In this document: piece by piece, positions 1-7,220 of the stretch
Layout of the letters: every line of letters starts with the position of its first letter
Position numbering within the stretch: position 1 is the first letter of the stretch
Assembly: GCA_046347015.1 (NCBI GenBank)
Contig: JAXMHA010000018.1
Location: 1-53,967 of the forward strand
DNA from: Dokdonella_A sp046347015
Lineage (GTDB): Bacteria > Pseudomonadota > Gammaproteobacteria > Xanthomonadales > Rhodanobacteraceae
Length of the DNA stretch: 53,967 nucleotides
Reading direction: 5' to 3'
Position numbers and translations under genes: made by a program
Notes under the pieces: model-generated
Databases searched by the model: none
The model's input: the letters and a program-made list of their open reading frames with translations, nothing else
What the model was told of the DNA's origin: nothing

Positions 1-133
1 AGTTTCCTAGCAGAAAGGTTAGCGACCGTAGGTCCCTATTATCCGGTGCAAGTCCGGCGCCACGCGCACCCCTCCCGATTCCGGCTTGGTGCAAGACGAT
101 TCGCTGCGACGTCTCGCCTGACTGACCTGCGGC
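1..133. other. Leading edge without an identifiable gene
   Basis: Nothing in these bases can be assigned. A short stem-loop at 43-57 (CCGG, loop TGCAAGT, CCGG) looks superficially like a tRNA T-arm, but no anticodon arm, acceptor stem or CCA end accompanies it. The stretch may belong to a feature that starts outside the window. Confidence 0.3.
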
Positions 134-556
134 TTACGCGCGCAGCAGCCCGTAACCCAGCACGATCCACAGCAGCCACAGCGCGATGCCGCCCGCCAGA
201 TAGGCGCTGAAGCGGTGCATGACCTTGTTGTAGGTGCAGTGGATCCAACTGTGCGCGACGCGCAGCACGACGAACAGCCAGGCGAGGACCAGCACCGGCA
301 GCGTTTCAAGCCCGCACACCGCCGCGACCACCAGCGCCAGGTAGAACAGCACCGGCAGTTCGAACAGGTTGCGGAAGTTGTCGGCGGCGCGGCTGTCGGT
401 GAGCCTGGCCGTCGCCTGTGCCGACGTCGCGATCGCCTGCGGATGGATGCGATCGCGCTTCATCTGCGCGATGCGCATGACGTACATGCGTATCCAGACC
501 ACGAACGTCAGCGCGACCATCGCGAGGGCGGGAAGGAAAACCCGGTGCGCCGTCAT
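134..556 (-). CDS. MAPEG family membrane protein
   Basis: This 140-residue hydrophobic protein has about four membrane helices (first one near residues 6-27). It carries the segment NLFELPVLFY near residue 60, which resembles the N-x-x-E-x-P motif of the MAPEG family (membrane-associated proteins in eicosanoid and glutathione metabolism). Bacterial members of unknown substrate are usually 130-140 residues, which fits. The start is the ATG at 556, preceded by a GGAGG about nine bases upstream; a 15-residue upstream extension is possible but has no ribosome site. It stands alone, ending near the window edge. The family is fairly clear; the reaction (glutathione transferase or peroxidase type, or none) cannot be read from sequence. 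Confidence 0.8.
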   Translation of the reverse strand: MTAHRVFLPALAMVALTFVVWIRMYVMRIAQMKRDRIHPQAIATSAQATARLTDSRAADNFRNLFELPVLFYLALVVAAVCGLETLPVLVLAWLFVVLRVAHSWIHCTYNKVMHRFSAYLAGGIALWLLWIVLGYGLLRA

Positions 557-762
557 CTGGAGTGCCTCCGCAGGAACGGGGTTAGGACGGCGACGGGCCA
601 AAGGTTCGTGGCGGATCGCCAGTCGCCTCCTCCAACGCTGACCAGTGAACCCGACCCCGTTTCACCGGCCAGCGATGCGAGAGTGAACACCTCTCCGTGG
701 CCTGCGACGCGTTGCCTTGATTTCACGAGGGTCATGACTGCATTCACGGGCGGCGGCGTCAA

Positions 763-1173
763 TCAGGTTTGCCAGGGATCCAGCAACTCGATGCCGGCAC
801 GCTTGAAATCGCCCGTGTTGCGGGTGACCAGCGTGAGGGCGTGCACTCTTGCCGTCGCAGCGATCAGGGCATCGCCCTCCGCCATGCGGTTCGGGACGTG
901 CAGCCGCGCGCAACGTTGCGCGACCGCGACGTCGACGGGCAGGATGCGCTCCGCGAACGCGGTGAGCACCTGCGTTTCCAGCCAGTGGCGCAACGCCTCG
1001 CCCTGCCGGGCGTCGCGCCTCTCGATGCGCAGCACCCCGGTCTCGAGTTCGAGCACGCTGATCACGGACAGGAACAGGCTGGCCGCCGCGACACTCGCGG
1101 CCCAGCGCCTCACGCGCGGATCGGCGCGCGGCTTGCGCAATTCCGAGACGACGTTCGTATCCAGCAGGAACAT
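763..1173 (-). CDS. vapC: PIN-domain toxin, VapC/FitB type
   Basis: A 136-residue PIN-domain protein, the usual size of VapC toxins, which are Mg-dependent RNases. The acidic residues of the active site are visible: D5 in LLDTN, E42 in VLELETG, D101 in EGDALIAA, and D122 in RNTGDF near the end. It lies directly downstream of a Phd-type antitoxin. Their junction is TGATG, so the antitoxin stop and this ATG share one base, and translation is probably coupled. A TTG codon one position upstream (1176) is also open and would give a four-base overlap; ATG at 1173 is preferred. The RNA target cannot be inferred. Confidence 0.88.
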   Translation of the reverse strand: MFLLDTNVVSELRKPRADPRVRRWAASVAAASLFLSVISVLELETGVLRIERRDARQGEALRHWLETQVLTAFAERILPVDVAVAQRCARLHVPNRMAEGDALIAATARVHALTLVTRNTGDFKRAGIELLDPWQT

Positions 1174-1427
1174 CAACCGAGGCGGGCCTTCCGCAGCAGG
1201 CGATCGCGCAGGCGCGGCGGGTCGAACGCGATGGCGTCGCCCTTCGGCATGGCCAGGAGACCCACGATGTTCGCCTGCGTGCCGGCGAGCTTGTGGAAAT
1301 CCTCGATGCTCAGCAGGACGTGCGAAGGCTTGCCGCGGTCGGTGATGAAGACGGGACCACGCCGCGCGGCCTTCTTGGCACTGCCGGTGTCCTGGTTGAA
1401 CTCACGGCTGGAATAGGTGGTTGTCAC
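1173..1427 (-). CDS. Phd/YefM-type antitoxin
   Basis: An 84-residue antitoxin-like protein. The N-terminal half has the Phd/YefM fold pattern: a short SSREFNQD segment, then GPVFITDRGKPSHVLLSIED near residues 24-43, which forms the DNA-binding dimer in this family. The C-terminal part (about residues 45-84) would wrap the toxin. It starts with GTG at 1427, with GGAGG eight bases upstream. It is first gene of a two-gene operon with the PIN toxin. A palindrome just upstream is a good candidate for its own operator, giving the normal autorepression by the antitoxin-toxin complex. Confidence 0.87.
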   Translation of the reverse strand: MTTTYSSREFNQDTGSAKKAARRGPVFITDRGKPSHVLLSIEDFHKLAGTQANIVGLLAMPKGDAIAFDPPRLRDRLLRKARLG

Positions 1428-1446
1428 GGGCAGGCCTCCGGAAGCA

Positions 1447-1466
1447 ATGTAGCGATGTTACTACAT
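1447..1466 (-). promoter_or_regulatory. Palindromic operator of the toxin-antitoxin pair
   Basis: The half sites ATGTAG (1447-1452) and CTACAT (1461-1466) form a perfect inverted repeat with an eight-base centre. It lies 20-39 bases upstream of the antitoxin GTG start, where Phd-type antitoxins bind to repress their own operon. Assignment is from position and symmetry only. Confidence 0.6.
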
Positions 1467-1586
1467 GAGCCCATGACGGTGCCAAGCCGCGGTCCCGGAA
1501 TGACATCGTTCGCAAGCCGGAGGAAACCCGCGTGCGCCCCGACCGCCTCACCGACCCCGCCGCTTCGACCATCCGCCGGGGGCCGT

Positions 1587-2375
1587 TCAGATGCCCTCGC
1601 GTTCGGCAATGTCGAGCTTGATGTCGGCGATGGCCTCGCCGGGATTGAGTCCCTTCGGGCAGGTGCGGGTGCAGTTGAGGATGGTGTGGCAGCGGTAGAG
1701 CTTGAACGCATCCTGCAGGTCGTCGAGGCGCGCGGAGGTATCTTCGTCGCGGCTGTCGGCGATCCAGCGCCGGGCTTGCAGCAGGACGGCGGGACCGAGG
1801 AAACGGTCGCCGTTCCACCAGTGGCTCGGGCAGCCGGCCGTGCAGCATGCGCAGAGGATGCACTCGTAGAGGCCATCGAGCTTCGCGCGATCCGCCTTCG
1901 ACTGCAGCCGCTCGCGATCCGGCGGCGGCGCGCTTTGCGTGCGGATCCACGGTTTGATCGATGCGTACTGCGCGTAGAACTGGGTCAGGTCGGGCACGAG
2001 GTCCTTGACGATGGGCCGGTTCGGCAGCGGATAAATCGTCACGTCGCCGCCGCGGCAGTCGTCGACCGCCTTCGTGCACGCCAGCGTGTTGGTGCCGTCG
2101 ATGTTCATCGCGCACGATCCGCACACGCCCTCGCGGCACGAACGGCGGAACGACAGCGTCGAGTCGACCTCGCTCTTGATCTTGATCAGCGCGTCGAGGA
2201 CCATCGGCCCGCACGCGGCCATGTCGACGTCGTAGCTGTCGAGGCGCGGGTTCGTGCCATCGTCCGCGCACCAGCGGTAGACGCGAAACGTACGCACCTT
2301 CTTCGCGCCGCCCGGCGCCGGGTGGTGCTTGCCCGTGGTGACCTTCGAGTTCTTCGGCAGGCTGAAATTCGCCAT
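1587..2375 (-). CDS. sdhB: Succinate dehydrogenase iron-sulfur subunit
   Basis: SdhB carries electrons from the flavin subunit SdhA to quinone in complex II of the respiratory chain and citric acid cycle. All cluster ligands are visible: C80, C85, C88 and C100 for the 2Fe-2S cluster; C172, C175, C178 and C239 for the 4Fe-4S cluster; C182, C229 and C235 for the 3Fe-4S cluster. The length of 262 residues is normal. It is last gene of the sdh operon, four bases after the small membrane ORF at 2380-2577. The extended N-terminus (about 25 residues before the 2Fe-2S domain, rich in K, G and P) is longer than in E. coli. No sdhE follows. Confidence 0.97.
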   Translation of the reverse strand: MANFSLPKNSKVTTGKHHPAPGGAKKVRTFRVYRWCADDGTNPRLDSYDVDMAACGPMVLDALIKIKSEVDSTLSFRRSCREGVCGSCAMNIDGTNTLACTKAVDDCRGGDVTIYPLPNRPIVKDLVPDLTQFYAQYASIKPWIRTQSAPPPDRERLQSKADRAKLDGLYECILCACCTAGCPSHWWNGDRFLGPAVLLQARRWIADSRDEDTSARLDDLQDAFKLYRCHTILNCTRTCPKGLNPGEAIADIKLDIAEREGI

Positions 2376-2379
2376 CGCT

Positions 2380-2577
2380 TCAACTCCTCGCTTCGCGACG
2401 GAATGCGTTCGTGATCAGGAACGCGGCGAGACCCAGCCAGGAGAACACGAAGCCGAGGCACACCCAACCAGCCTTCTCGACGCCGTGAACCCGCGGCGAG
2501 AGCAGCACCAACAGAGGTGGCAGCAGGAAAAAGAACACCAGCAGCCCCTGGAACACGCGATTCTGCAGTATCAACAT
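2380..2577 (-). CDS. Small two-helix membrane protein inside the sdh operon
   Basis: A 65-residue protein with two hydrophobic helices (about residues 10-27 and 37-57), a short loop between them and a basic C-terminal RREARS tail. It sits 12 bases after the sdhA stop and four bases before sdhB, so it is cotranscribed with both. I recall unnamed ORFs of this size between sdhA and sdhB in Xanthomonadales, but cannot confirm homology here. The tight position suggests an accessory or assembly role for complex II at the inner membrane; no enzyme motif is present and the function is unknown. Confidence 0.7.
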   Translation of the reverse strand: MLILQNRVFQGLLVFFFLLPPLLVLLSPRVHGVEKAGWVCLGFVFSWLGLAAFLITNAFRREARS

Positions 2578-2589
2578 GATTCTGGTCCC

Positions 2590-4377
2590 TCAATACACCC
2601 GCTTCGCCGGCGGCACCGACGCGACTTCGTCCGTCAGCGTGTTCGAATGCACCGGGCGGGAGTCGAACGAACACCGGCCATTCGCGTCGACGCTGACCAG
2701 CGTGTGTTTCATCCAGTTCGCGTCGTCGCGTTCCGGGAAATCCTCGCGCGCGTGCGCCCCGCGCGACTCGGGCCGCTGTTCGGCCGAGTTGATCGTCGCG
2801 ACGGCGTTGTAGAGCAGGTTCTGCAATTCGAACGTCTCGATCAGGTCGGTGTTCCACACCAGCGAACGGTCGGTGACGTGGACGTCGGCGAACGAGTCGA
2901 AAACCTTCGCCATCTTCGCGCAGCCTTCGCGCAGCGAACTCTCGGTGCGGAACACCGCGGCGTCGGCCTGCATCGTGCGTTGCATGGCTTGGCGGATCTC
3001 GGCGGTCGGCGTGCCGCCGTTCGCGTGGCGGACGCGGTCGAAGCGGTCGACCGCGGCATCGACCGTCGTTTTCGGCAACACGCGATGGTTCGCGCCCGGC
3101 GTGATCTTTTCCGCGCAGCGCGCCGCGACCGAGCGCCCGAAGATGACGAGGTCGAGCAGCGAGTTCGAGCCGAGCCGGTTCGCACCGTGCACCGACACGC
3201 AGGCCGCTTCGCCGACGGAATACAGGCCCGGCACGGCGACGTCGGGATCGTCGCCCACGCGCCGCACTACTTCACCGTGGTAGTTGGTCGGGATGCCGCC
3301 CATGACGTAATGCACGGTCGGCTGCACCGGGATCGGCTCGCGCGTCACGTCGACGCCGGCAAAGATGCGCGCGCTCTCGGCAATGCCCGGCAGCTTCTCG
3401 TGCACGACCTCGGGGCCGAGGTGCATCAGGTTGAGGAACAGGTGGTCCTTGTGTTCGCCGACGCCGCGGCCTTCGCGGATTTCGAGTGTCATTGCGCGGC
3501 TGACGACATCGCGCGACGCGAGGTCCTTCGCGTTCGGCGCGTAGCGCTCCATGAAGCGCTCGCCTTCGGAATTGGTGAGGTATCCGCCCTCGCCACGCAC
3601 GCCTTCGGTGATCAGGCAGCCGGCGCCGTAGATGCCGGTCGGATGGAACTGCACGAACTCCATGTCCTGCAGGGGCAGGCCGGCGCGCAGCACGAGGCCG
3701 CCACCGTCGCCGGTACAGGTATGCGCGGAGGTGCAACTGAAGTACGCGCGGCCGTAGCCGCCGGTCGCGAGCACGACGCCGTGCGCGCGGAACACGTTCA
3801 ACGTGCCCTCGTTCATGTCGAGCGCGAGCACGCCGCAGCAGGTGCCGTCGGCGTCGAACAACAGGTCGAGCGCGAAGTACTCGATCATGAAGCGCGCCGA
3901 GTGCGCGAGCGACTGCTGGTACAGCGTGTGCAGCATCGCGTGTCCGGTGCGGTCGGCCGCGGCGCAGGTGCGCTGCGCGATGCCCTTGCCGTAGTGCGTC
4001 GTCATGCCGCCGAACGGGCGCTGGTAGATCTTGCCTTCGTCGGTGCGGCTGAACGGCAGACCATAGTGTTCGAGTTCGATCACCGCGCTCGGCGCGCCTT
4101 CGCACATGAACTGCACGGCATCCTGGTCGCCGAGCCAGTCGCCGCCCTTGACGGTGTCGTAGAAATGGAAGCGCCAGTCGTCCTCGCCCATGTTGCCGAG
4201 CGCGGCGGAAATGCCGCCCTGCGCCGCGACGGTGTGCGAGCGGGTCGGGAACACCTTGGTCAGGCAGACCGTCGCGAGGCCCTTTTCCGCGAGGCCGAGC
4301 GTCGCCCGCAGGCCGGCGCCGCCGGCACCGACGACCACGACATCGGTCCTGTGCTCGATGATCTTGTAGGCGCTCAT
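2590..4377 (-). CDS. sdhA: Succinate dehydrogenase flavoprotein subunit
   Basis: SdhA oxidises succinate to fumarate with covalently bound FAD. The 595-residue protein starts with a dinucleotide-binding motif (GAGGAG, residues 17-22). It carries the segment TRSHTVAAQGG, in which H48 is the FAD-attachment histidine. Later segments GANRLGSNSLLDLVIFG and the Arg/His-rich active-site region are as expected for the family. The ATG at 4377 overlaps the sdhD stop by four bases (ATGA), which fixes this start over a longer open frame. It lies third in the operon sdhC-sdhD-sdhA-orf-sdhB. Confidence 0.97.
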   Translation of the reverse strand: MSAYKIIEHRTDVVVVGAGGAGLRATLGLAEKGLATVCLTKVFPTRSHTVAAQGGISAALGNMGEDDWRFHFYDTVKGGDWLGDQDAVQFMCEGAPSAVIELEHYGLPFSRTDEGKIYQRPFGGMTTHYGKGIAQRTCAAADRTGHAMLHTLYQQSLAHSARFMIEYFALDLLFDADGTCCGVLALDMNEGTLNVFRAHGVVLATGGYGRAYFSCTSAHTCTGDGGGLVLRAGLPLQDMEFVQFHPTGIYGAGCLITEGVRGEGGYLTNSEGERFMERYAPNAKDLASRDVVSRAMTLEIREGRGVGEHKDHLFLNLMHLGPEVVHEKLPGIAESARIFAGVDVTREPIPVQPTVHYVMGGIPTNYHGEVVRRVGDDPDVAVPGLYSVGEAACVSVHGANRLGSNSLLDLVIFGRSVAARCAEKITPGANHRVLPKTTVDAAVDRFDRVRHANGGTPTAEIRQAMQRTMQADAAVFRTESSLREGCAKMAKVFDSFADVHVTDRSLVWNTDLIETFELQNLLYNAVATINSAEQRPESRGAHAREDFPERDDANWMKHTLVSVDANGRCSFDSRPVHSNTLTDEVASVPPAKRVY

Positions 4378-4766
4378 GGCGCCACCCCGACGAGCGCGAT
4401 GCGCAACACCGCGAGCACCGCCGCGACGGCGCCGAGGAAGCACAGGAACTTGATCGCGATCTGCAGCGCGGCTTCCCGCCACGGCGTGTGCACGTAGTCC
4501 TCGACGATGACCTGCAGGCCGAGTTGCGCGTGCCAGAACATCGCGACGACGAAACTGATCATCAGCACCGCATTCCATGGCCGCGCCAGCAATGCGCGCG
4601 CATCGTCGTAGCCCGCCCCGAGCACGCGGAGAACCAGCACGACGAACCAGATGCCGAGACCGACCAGCGCCAGCGCCGTCAGGCGCTGGACGATGAAATG
4701 GCGCGTGCCGGAATGCGCGGAGCCGCGGCCCTGCGCGAGCTTCAGCGGGCTGCGCAGGCTCGTCAT
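4374..4766 (-). CDS. sdhD: Succinate dehydrogenase membrane anchor subunit
   Basis: A 130-residue anchor with three membrane helices (roughly residues 27-49, 65-86 and 100-125). The pair D90-Y91 in IVEDYVHTPW matches the conserved Asp-Tyr near the quinone site of SdhD (D82-Y83 in E. coli). H79 in AMFWHAQLG is in the position of the helix-2 histidine region that contacts heme b. The N-terminal 20 residues are basic and soluble. It overlaps both neighbours by four bases, sdhC upstream and sdhA downstream, so the three are likely translationally coupled. Confidence 0.93.
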   Translation of the reverse strand: MTSLRSPLKLAQGRGSAHSGTRHFIVQRLTALALVGLGIWFVVLVLRVLGAGYDDARALLARPWNAVLMISFVVAMFWHAQLGLQVIVEDYVHTPWREAALQIAIKFLCFLGAVAAVLAVLRIALVGVAP

Positions 4767-5158
4767 GGCGCGCTCCCGACGGCGAACACGATGGCCCACA
4801 CGACCACCGTCAGCACGAACGAGCCGATGATGGCGATCCAGCCGTTGCGGACGAATTCGCGGATTTCGAACTGGGCACCGCCGTCCTGCACGAGGTGGCG
4901 GATGCCGTTCAGCAGATGGTACGCCAGCGACCAGGTCCAGCCGATCAGCAGGATGCGGCCGATCCACGACGCGCCGAAGGATTGCATCGTCGCGTAGGCA
5001 TCCGGGCCGGCGGCGAGCGCGAGCACGCCGAGCAGCACGACGATGCTGCCCGCCGCGAGCGCGATGCCGGTCGCGCGGTGCAGGATCGACGTCACCATCT
5101 GGATTTGCCAGCGATAGATCTGGATGTGCGGGGACAGCGGACGCGCGCCGGTGGACAT
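4763..5158 (-). CDS. sdhC: Succinate dehydrogenase cytochrome b556 subunit
   Basis: The first gene of the sdh operon encodes a 131-residue three-helix protein that binds heme b and quinone together with SdhD. Conserved family residues are visible: S24 and R28 in VTSILHRATG (quinone site, S27 and R31 in E. coli) and H81 in SLAYHLLNGIRH (heme ligand). The start at 5158 is supported by an AGGAG about nine bases upstream; an in-frame extension to 5218 lacks such a site. It overlaps sdhD by four bases. Confidence 0.95.
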   Translation of the reverse strand: MSTGARPLSPHIQIYRWQIQMVTSILHRATGIALAAGSIVVLLGVLALAAGPDAYATMQSFGASWIGRILLIGWTWSLAYHLLNGIRHLVQDGGAQFEIREFVRNGWIAIIGSFVLTVVVWAIVFAVGSAP

Positions 5159-5300
5159 CGAACCACTCCTTGCTGACGTTTCGCCAATGGCATCCGGTCG
5201 CCGTGCGGACGATGCCACCGGATGTCACGACGAGCGTGCCGCGGCGCGGCCATCGCGCATCGCGCGCGTGCCGCGTGGCAGGATTCTCGTGCGAACCGGA

Positions 5301-5329
5301 AGATTAGCGCCGCCGCGCGGTGCAGACAA
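5301..5329 (-). promoter_or_regulatory. Candidate sigma-70 promoter of the sdh operon
   Basis: Read on the minus strand, TTGTCT (5324-5329) is followed after exactly 17 bases by TAATCT (5301-5306), about 140 bases upstream of sdhC. Matches to consensus are partial, and the region is otherwise very GC-rich, so this is the best candidate rather than a firm call. Confidence 0.4.
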
Positions 5330-5453
5330 CTTGACGGCCTCCCGACTGCGCGCCTGCAAGGGACCGAGCGGCCCCGGATTGCGTAGCCGTGCGCACGGTG
5401 AACGGGGTTTTGCGGTACGTTCCGCAACGGGTACCGAAGGCGATGATCGACGC

Positions 5454-6314
5454 ATGCCGGTTGCACTCGAAGCCATCGAACTGCTGACGTTGACCGGTCC
5501 GGACGCCGTGACGTTCGCGAACGCGCAGTTCACGACCGACATCGCGTTGCTCGCGCCCGGCCACTGGCAATGGAGCGCGTGGCTCGACGAGAAGGGGCGT
5601 GCGCGCGCGGTGTTCGCGGTGCTGCGCGTCGAACCGGACGCGCTGATCGCGTGGCTGCCGCTCGGTGGCGCCGAGGCGGTGCGCGCGGGTCTCGCGCGGT
5701 ACGTCTTCCGCGCCAAGGTCACGCTCGCCATCGATGGGTCGAAGTGGCTGCATGCGGCACCGGACCTTCCGGCGGAAGCGGGCACGGCCGGAACGCAGGT
5801 GCGGAATTGGCAAGGCGGCTGGACGTTCACGCTGCCGGGATGGCCGCCTCGCACGGCGTGGATCGGGCCCGCCGATGGCGCGGCGATCGACGCGGCGCGG
5901 CGTGACGCGTGGCGGCGTACGGACATCGAGCTGGGCTTGCCGCTCCTGCCTCCGGACCGTGCAGGAGGCTTTGTGCCGCAGGCACTCGATCTCGAACACT
6001 GGGGCGCCATCGCGTTCGACAAAGGCTGCTACCCGGGGCAGGAGATTGCCGCCCGACTGCACTTCCGCGGCGGCAACAAGCTCGCCTTGCGTCGGTTGCA
6101 ATGCCGTGGCGAAAGCCCTCCCGCATCCGGTTCGGCAATCATCGGTGGCGACGGCGCCCGTGGCGGCACCGTCCTCTACGCCGCGCCCGACGGTCACGGC
6201 ACCAGTGAATGCGTCGCCGTGCTGCCGCTCGAGTTCGACGACCGACGAACGCTGCAAGACGCCGCGGGCGCACCGGTCGTGATCGTTCCGTTTGTGCGTA
6301 CACCTGCCGCCTGA
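5454..6314 (+). CDS. ygfZ: Folate-binding protein YgfZ
   Basis: YgfZ is a GcvT-like, tetrahydrofolate-dependent protein that supports repair or maturation of some iron-sulfur enzymes. The signature KGCYPGQE is present at residues 190-197, with its redox-sensitive cysteine C192. The length of 286 residues is within the range for the short proteobacterial form. The ATG at 5454 is chosen because the aligned family N-terminus (E-A-I-E-L-L-T-L-T-G) begins there; sequence upstream is Arg-rich and unlike the family. It is transcribed away from sdhC. In E. coli ygfZ is next to sdhE, the SdhA flavinylation factor, so its position beside sdh here is suggestive, but sdhE itself is not in the window. Confidence 0.92.
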   Translation: MPVALEAIELLTLTGPDAVTFANAQFTTDIALLAPGHWQWSAWLDEKGRARAVFAVLRVEPDALIAWLPLGGAEAVRAGLARYVFRAKVTLAIDGSKWLHAAPDLPAEAGTAGTQVRNWQGGWTFTLPGWPPRTAWIGPADGAAIDAARRDAWRRTDIELGLPLLPPDRAGGFVPQALDLEHWGAIAFDKGCYPGQEIAARLHFRGGNKLALRRLQCRGESPPASGSAIIGGDGARGGTVLYAAPDGHGTSECVAVLPLEFDDRRTLQDAAGAPVVIVPFVRTPAA

Positions 6315-6745
6315 AGCCCGGAGCGGACGTGGCAACGCGCGGCGCAAGGAACGCGCTTGCTGAACTTCGCTTGAATAATTTTCGCCGGCACATGACGCGA
6401 GGCACCATTTTGCGTACCCTGCGCACGCCTCGCCGGACCCGTCCGGGCGGCGGGAGCGGATTCCACGACCGGTGACGCGTTCCGTATTCCACCGGTCAAT
6501 TGACGATCGTTGCGCCGAAGCGACTGCCGAGATGGGCAGACACGGCGAACGGGTACCGGAACAAGACGGCGCGCAAGCGCCGGCCGGTACTGCAATCGAA
6601 GACTGGCGCCAGCCGAACCGGCCTCGTACCCCCTGACCAGGCCCGGCGCGTCGAGAAAATTGTCCGGCCGGCTGCTCCGGCCATCAGGAACCGATTGCAC
6701 GGTGGCGTGCGTTCGCGCGCGCAAGACGAGAACGGAGGTTGCCTC
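6315..6745. other. 431-base intergenic gap
   Basis: No convincing gene is seen between ygfZ and the wall hydrolase. A short AT-rich island (about 6370-6385, TTGAATAATTTTC) could hold a promoter element. The open frames that cross the gap on both strands are Arg-rich and without ribosome sites, as expected of chance frames in GC-rich DNA. A small RNA cannot be excluded. Confidence 0.4.
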
Positions 6746-7186
6746 ATGAAACTCGCCTGGCTGATGTGGATCTCGACGATCCTGCCGCACCCCGTGGCCG
6801 AGCAGACGTGCCTCGCGACGATGGTGTACCTCGAGGCGCGCAGCGAAAGCACGCTCGGGCAGCTTGCGGTGGCCGAAGTCGCGCTGCGGCGCCGTGACCG
6901 CGGGCGCTGGGGCCATGACGTGTGCGCCGTGGTCAAGGCGCCGGGCCAGTTCGCGGTGACGACGACGCCACCGGGCTACGACCTTGGGAATCCGGACGCG
7001 TGGCAGAAGGCGTGGGACGTCGCCGGCCGCGCACTGACGATCTGGTCGAAGCCGGCCGGCAAGCGCAAGCAGGTGGTGCCGAACGCCGACCATTTCGTCG
7101 CCGCCGACAGCCCGACGTCGCCGGCGTGGGTCAACGGCCCGCCGCTCGCGACGATCGGCGGGCACAACTTCTACCGCATCAACTGA
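6746..7186 (+). CDS. SleB/CwlJ-type cell wall hydrolase
   Basis: A 146-residue protein with the Hydrolase_2 (SleB-like) pattern: TMVYLEARSES at residues 25-35, in which E30 is the equivalent of the catalytic glutamate; AVAEVALRR; then CAVVKAPGQF at about residues 61-70; and HNFYRIN at the C-terminus. Members cleave peptidoglycan glycan strands as lytic or muramidase-type enzymes. The N-terminal hydrophobic stretch (residues 3-14) is short and may serve as a weak export signal; C22 and C61 could pair. The ATG at 6746 has GGAGG eight bases upstream. In non-sporulating bacteria the role is housekeeping wall turnover or unknown. Confidence 0.83.
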   Translation: MKLAWLMWISTILPHPVAEQTCLATMVYLEARSESTLGQLAVAEVALRRRDRGRWGHDVCAVVKAPGQFAVTTTPPGYDLGNPDAWQKAWDVAGRALTIWSKPAGKRKQVVPNADHFVAADSPTSPAWVNGPPLATIGGHNFYRIN

Positions 7187-7220
7187 CCCGCGCCGCCCGC
7201 ATCGGCGGCGCCGCCGCGCC

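Noticed and set aside
43..57. T-arm-like stem-loop suggesting a tRNA or tmRNA end
   Set aside because: The loop TGCAAGT lacks the normal TTC start, and no anticodon arm, acceptor stem or CCA is found around it.
2329..4497. Long open frame antisense to sdhA and sdhB on the plus strand
   Set aside because: It is Arg/His/Val-rich, has no ribosome site and no family resemblance; it mirrors the codon bias of the real sdh genes in GC-rich DNA.
7187..7220. GC hairpin between the wall hydrolase and secF as a bidirectional terminator
   Set aside because: The inverted repeats are present but neither side has a T-tract; in this GC-rich context such repeats are common.
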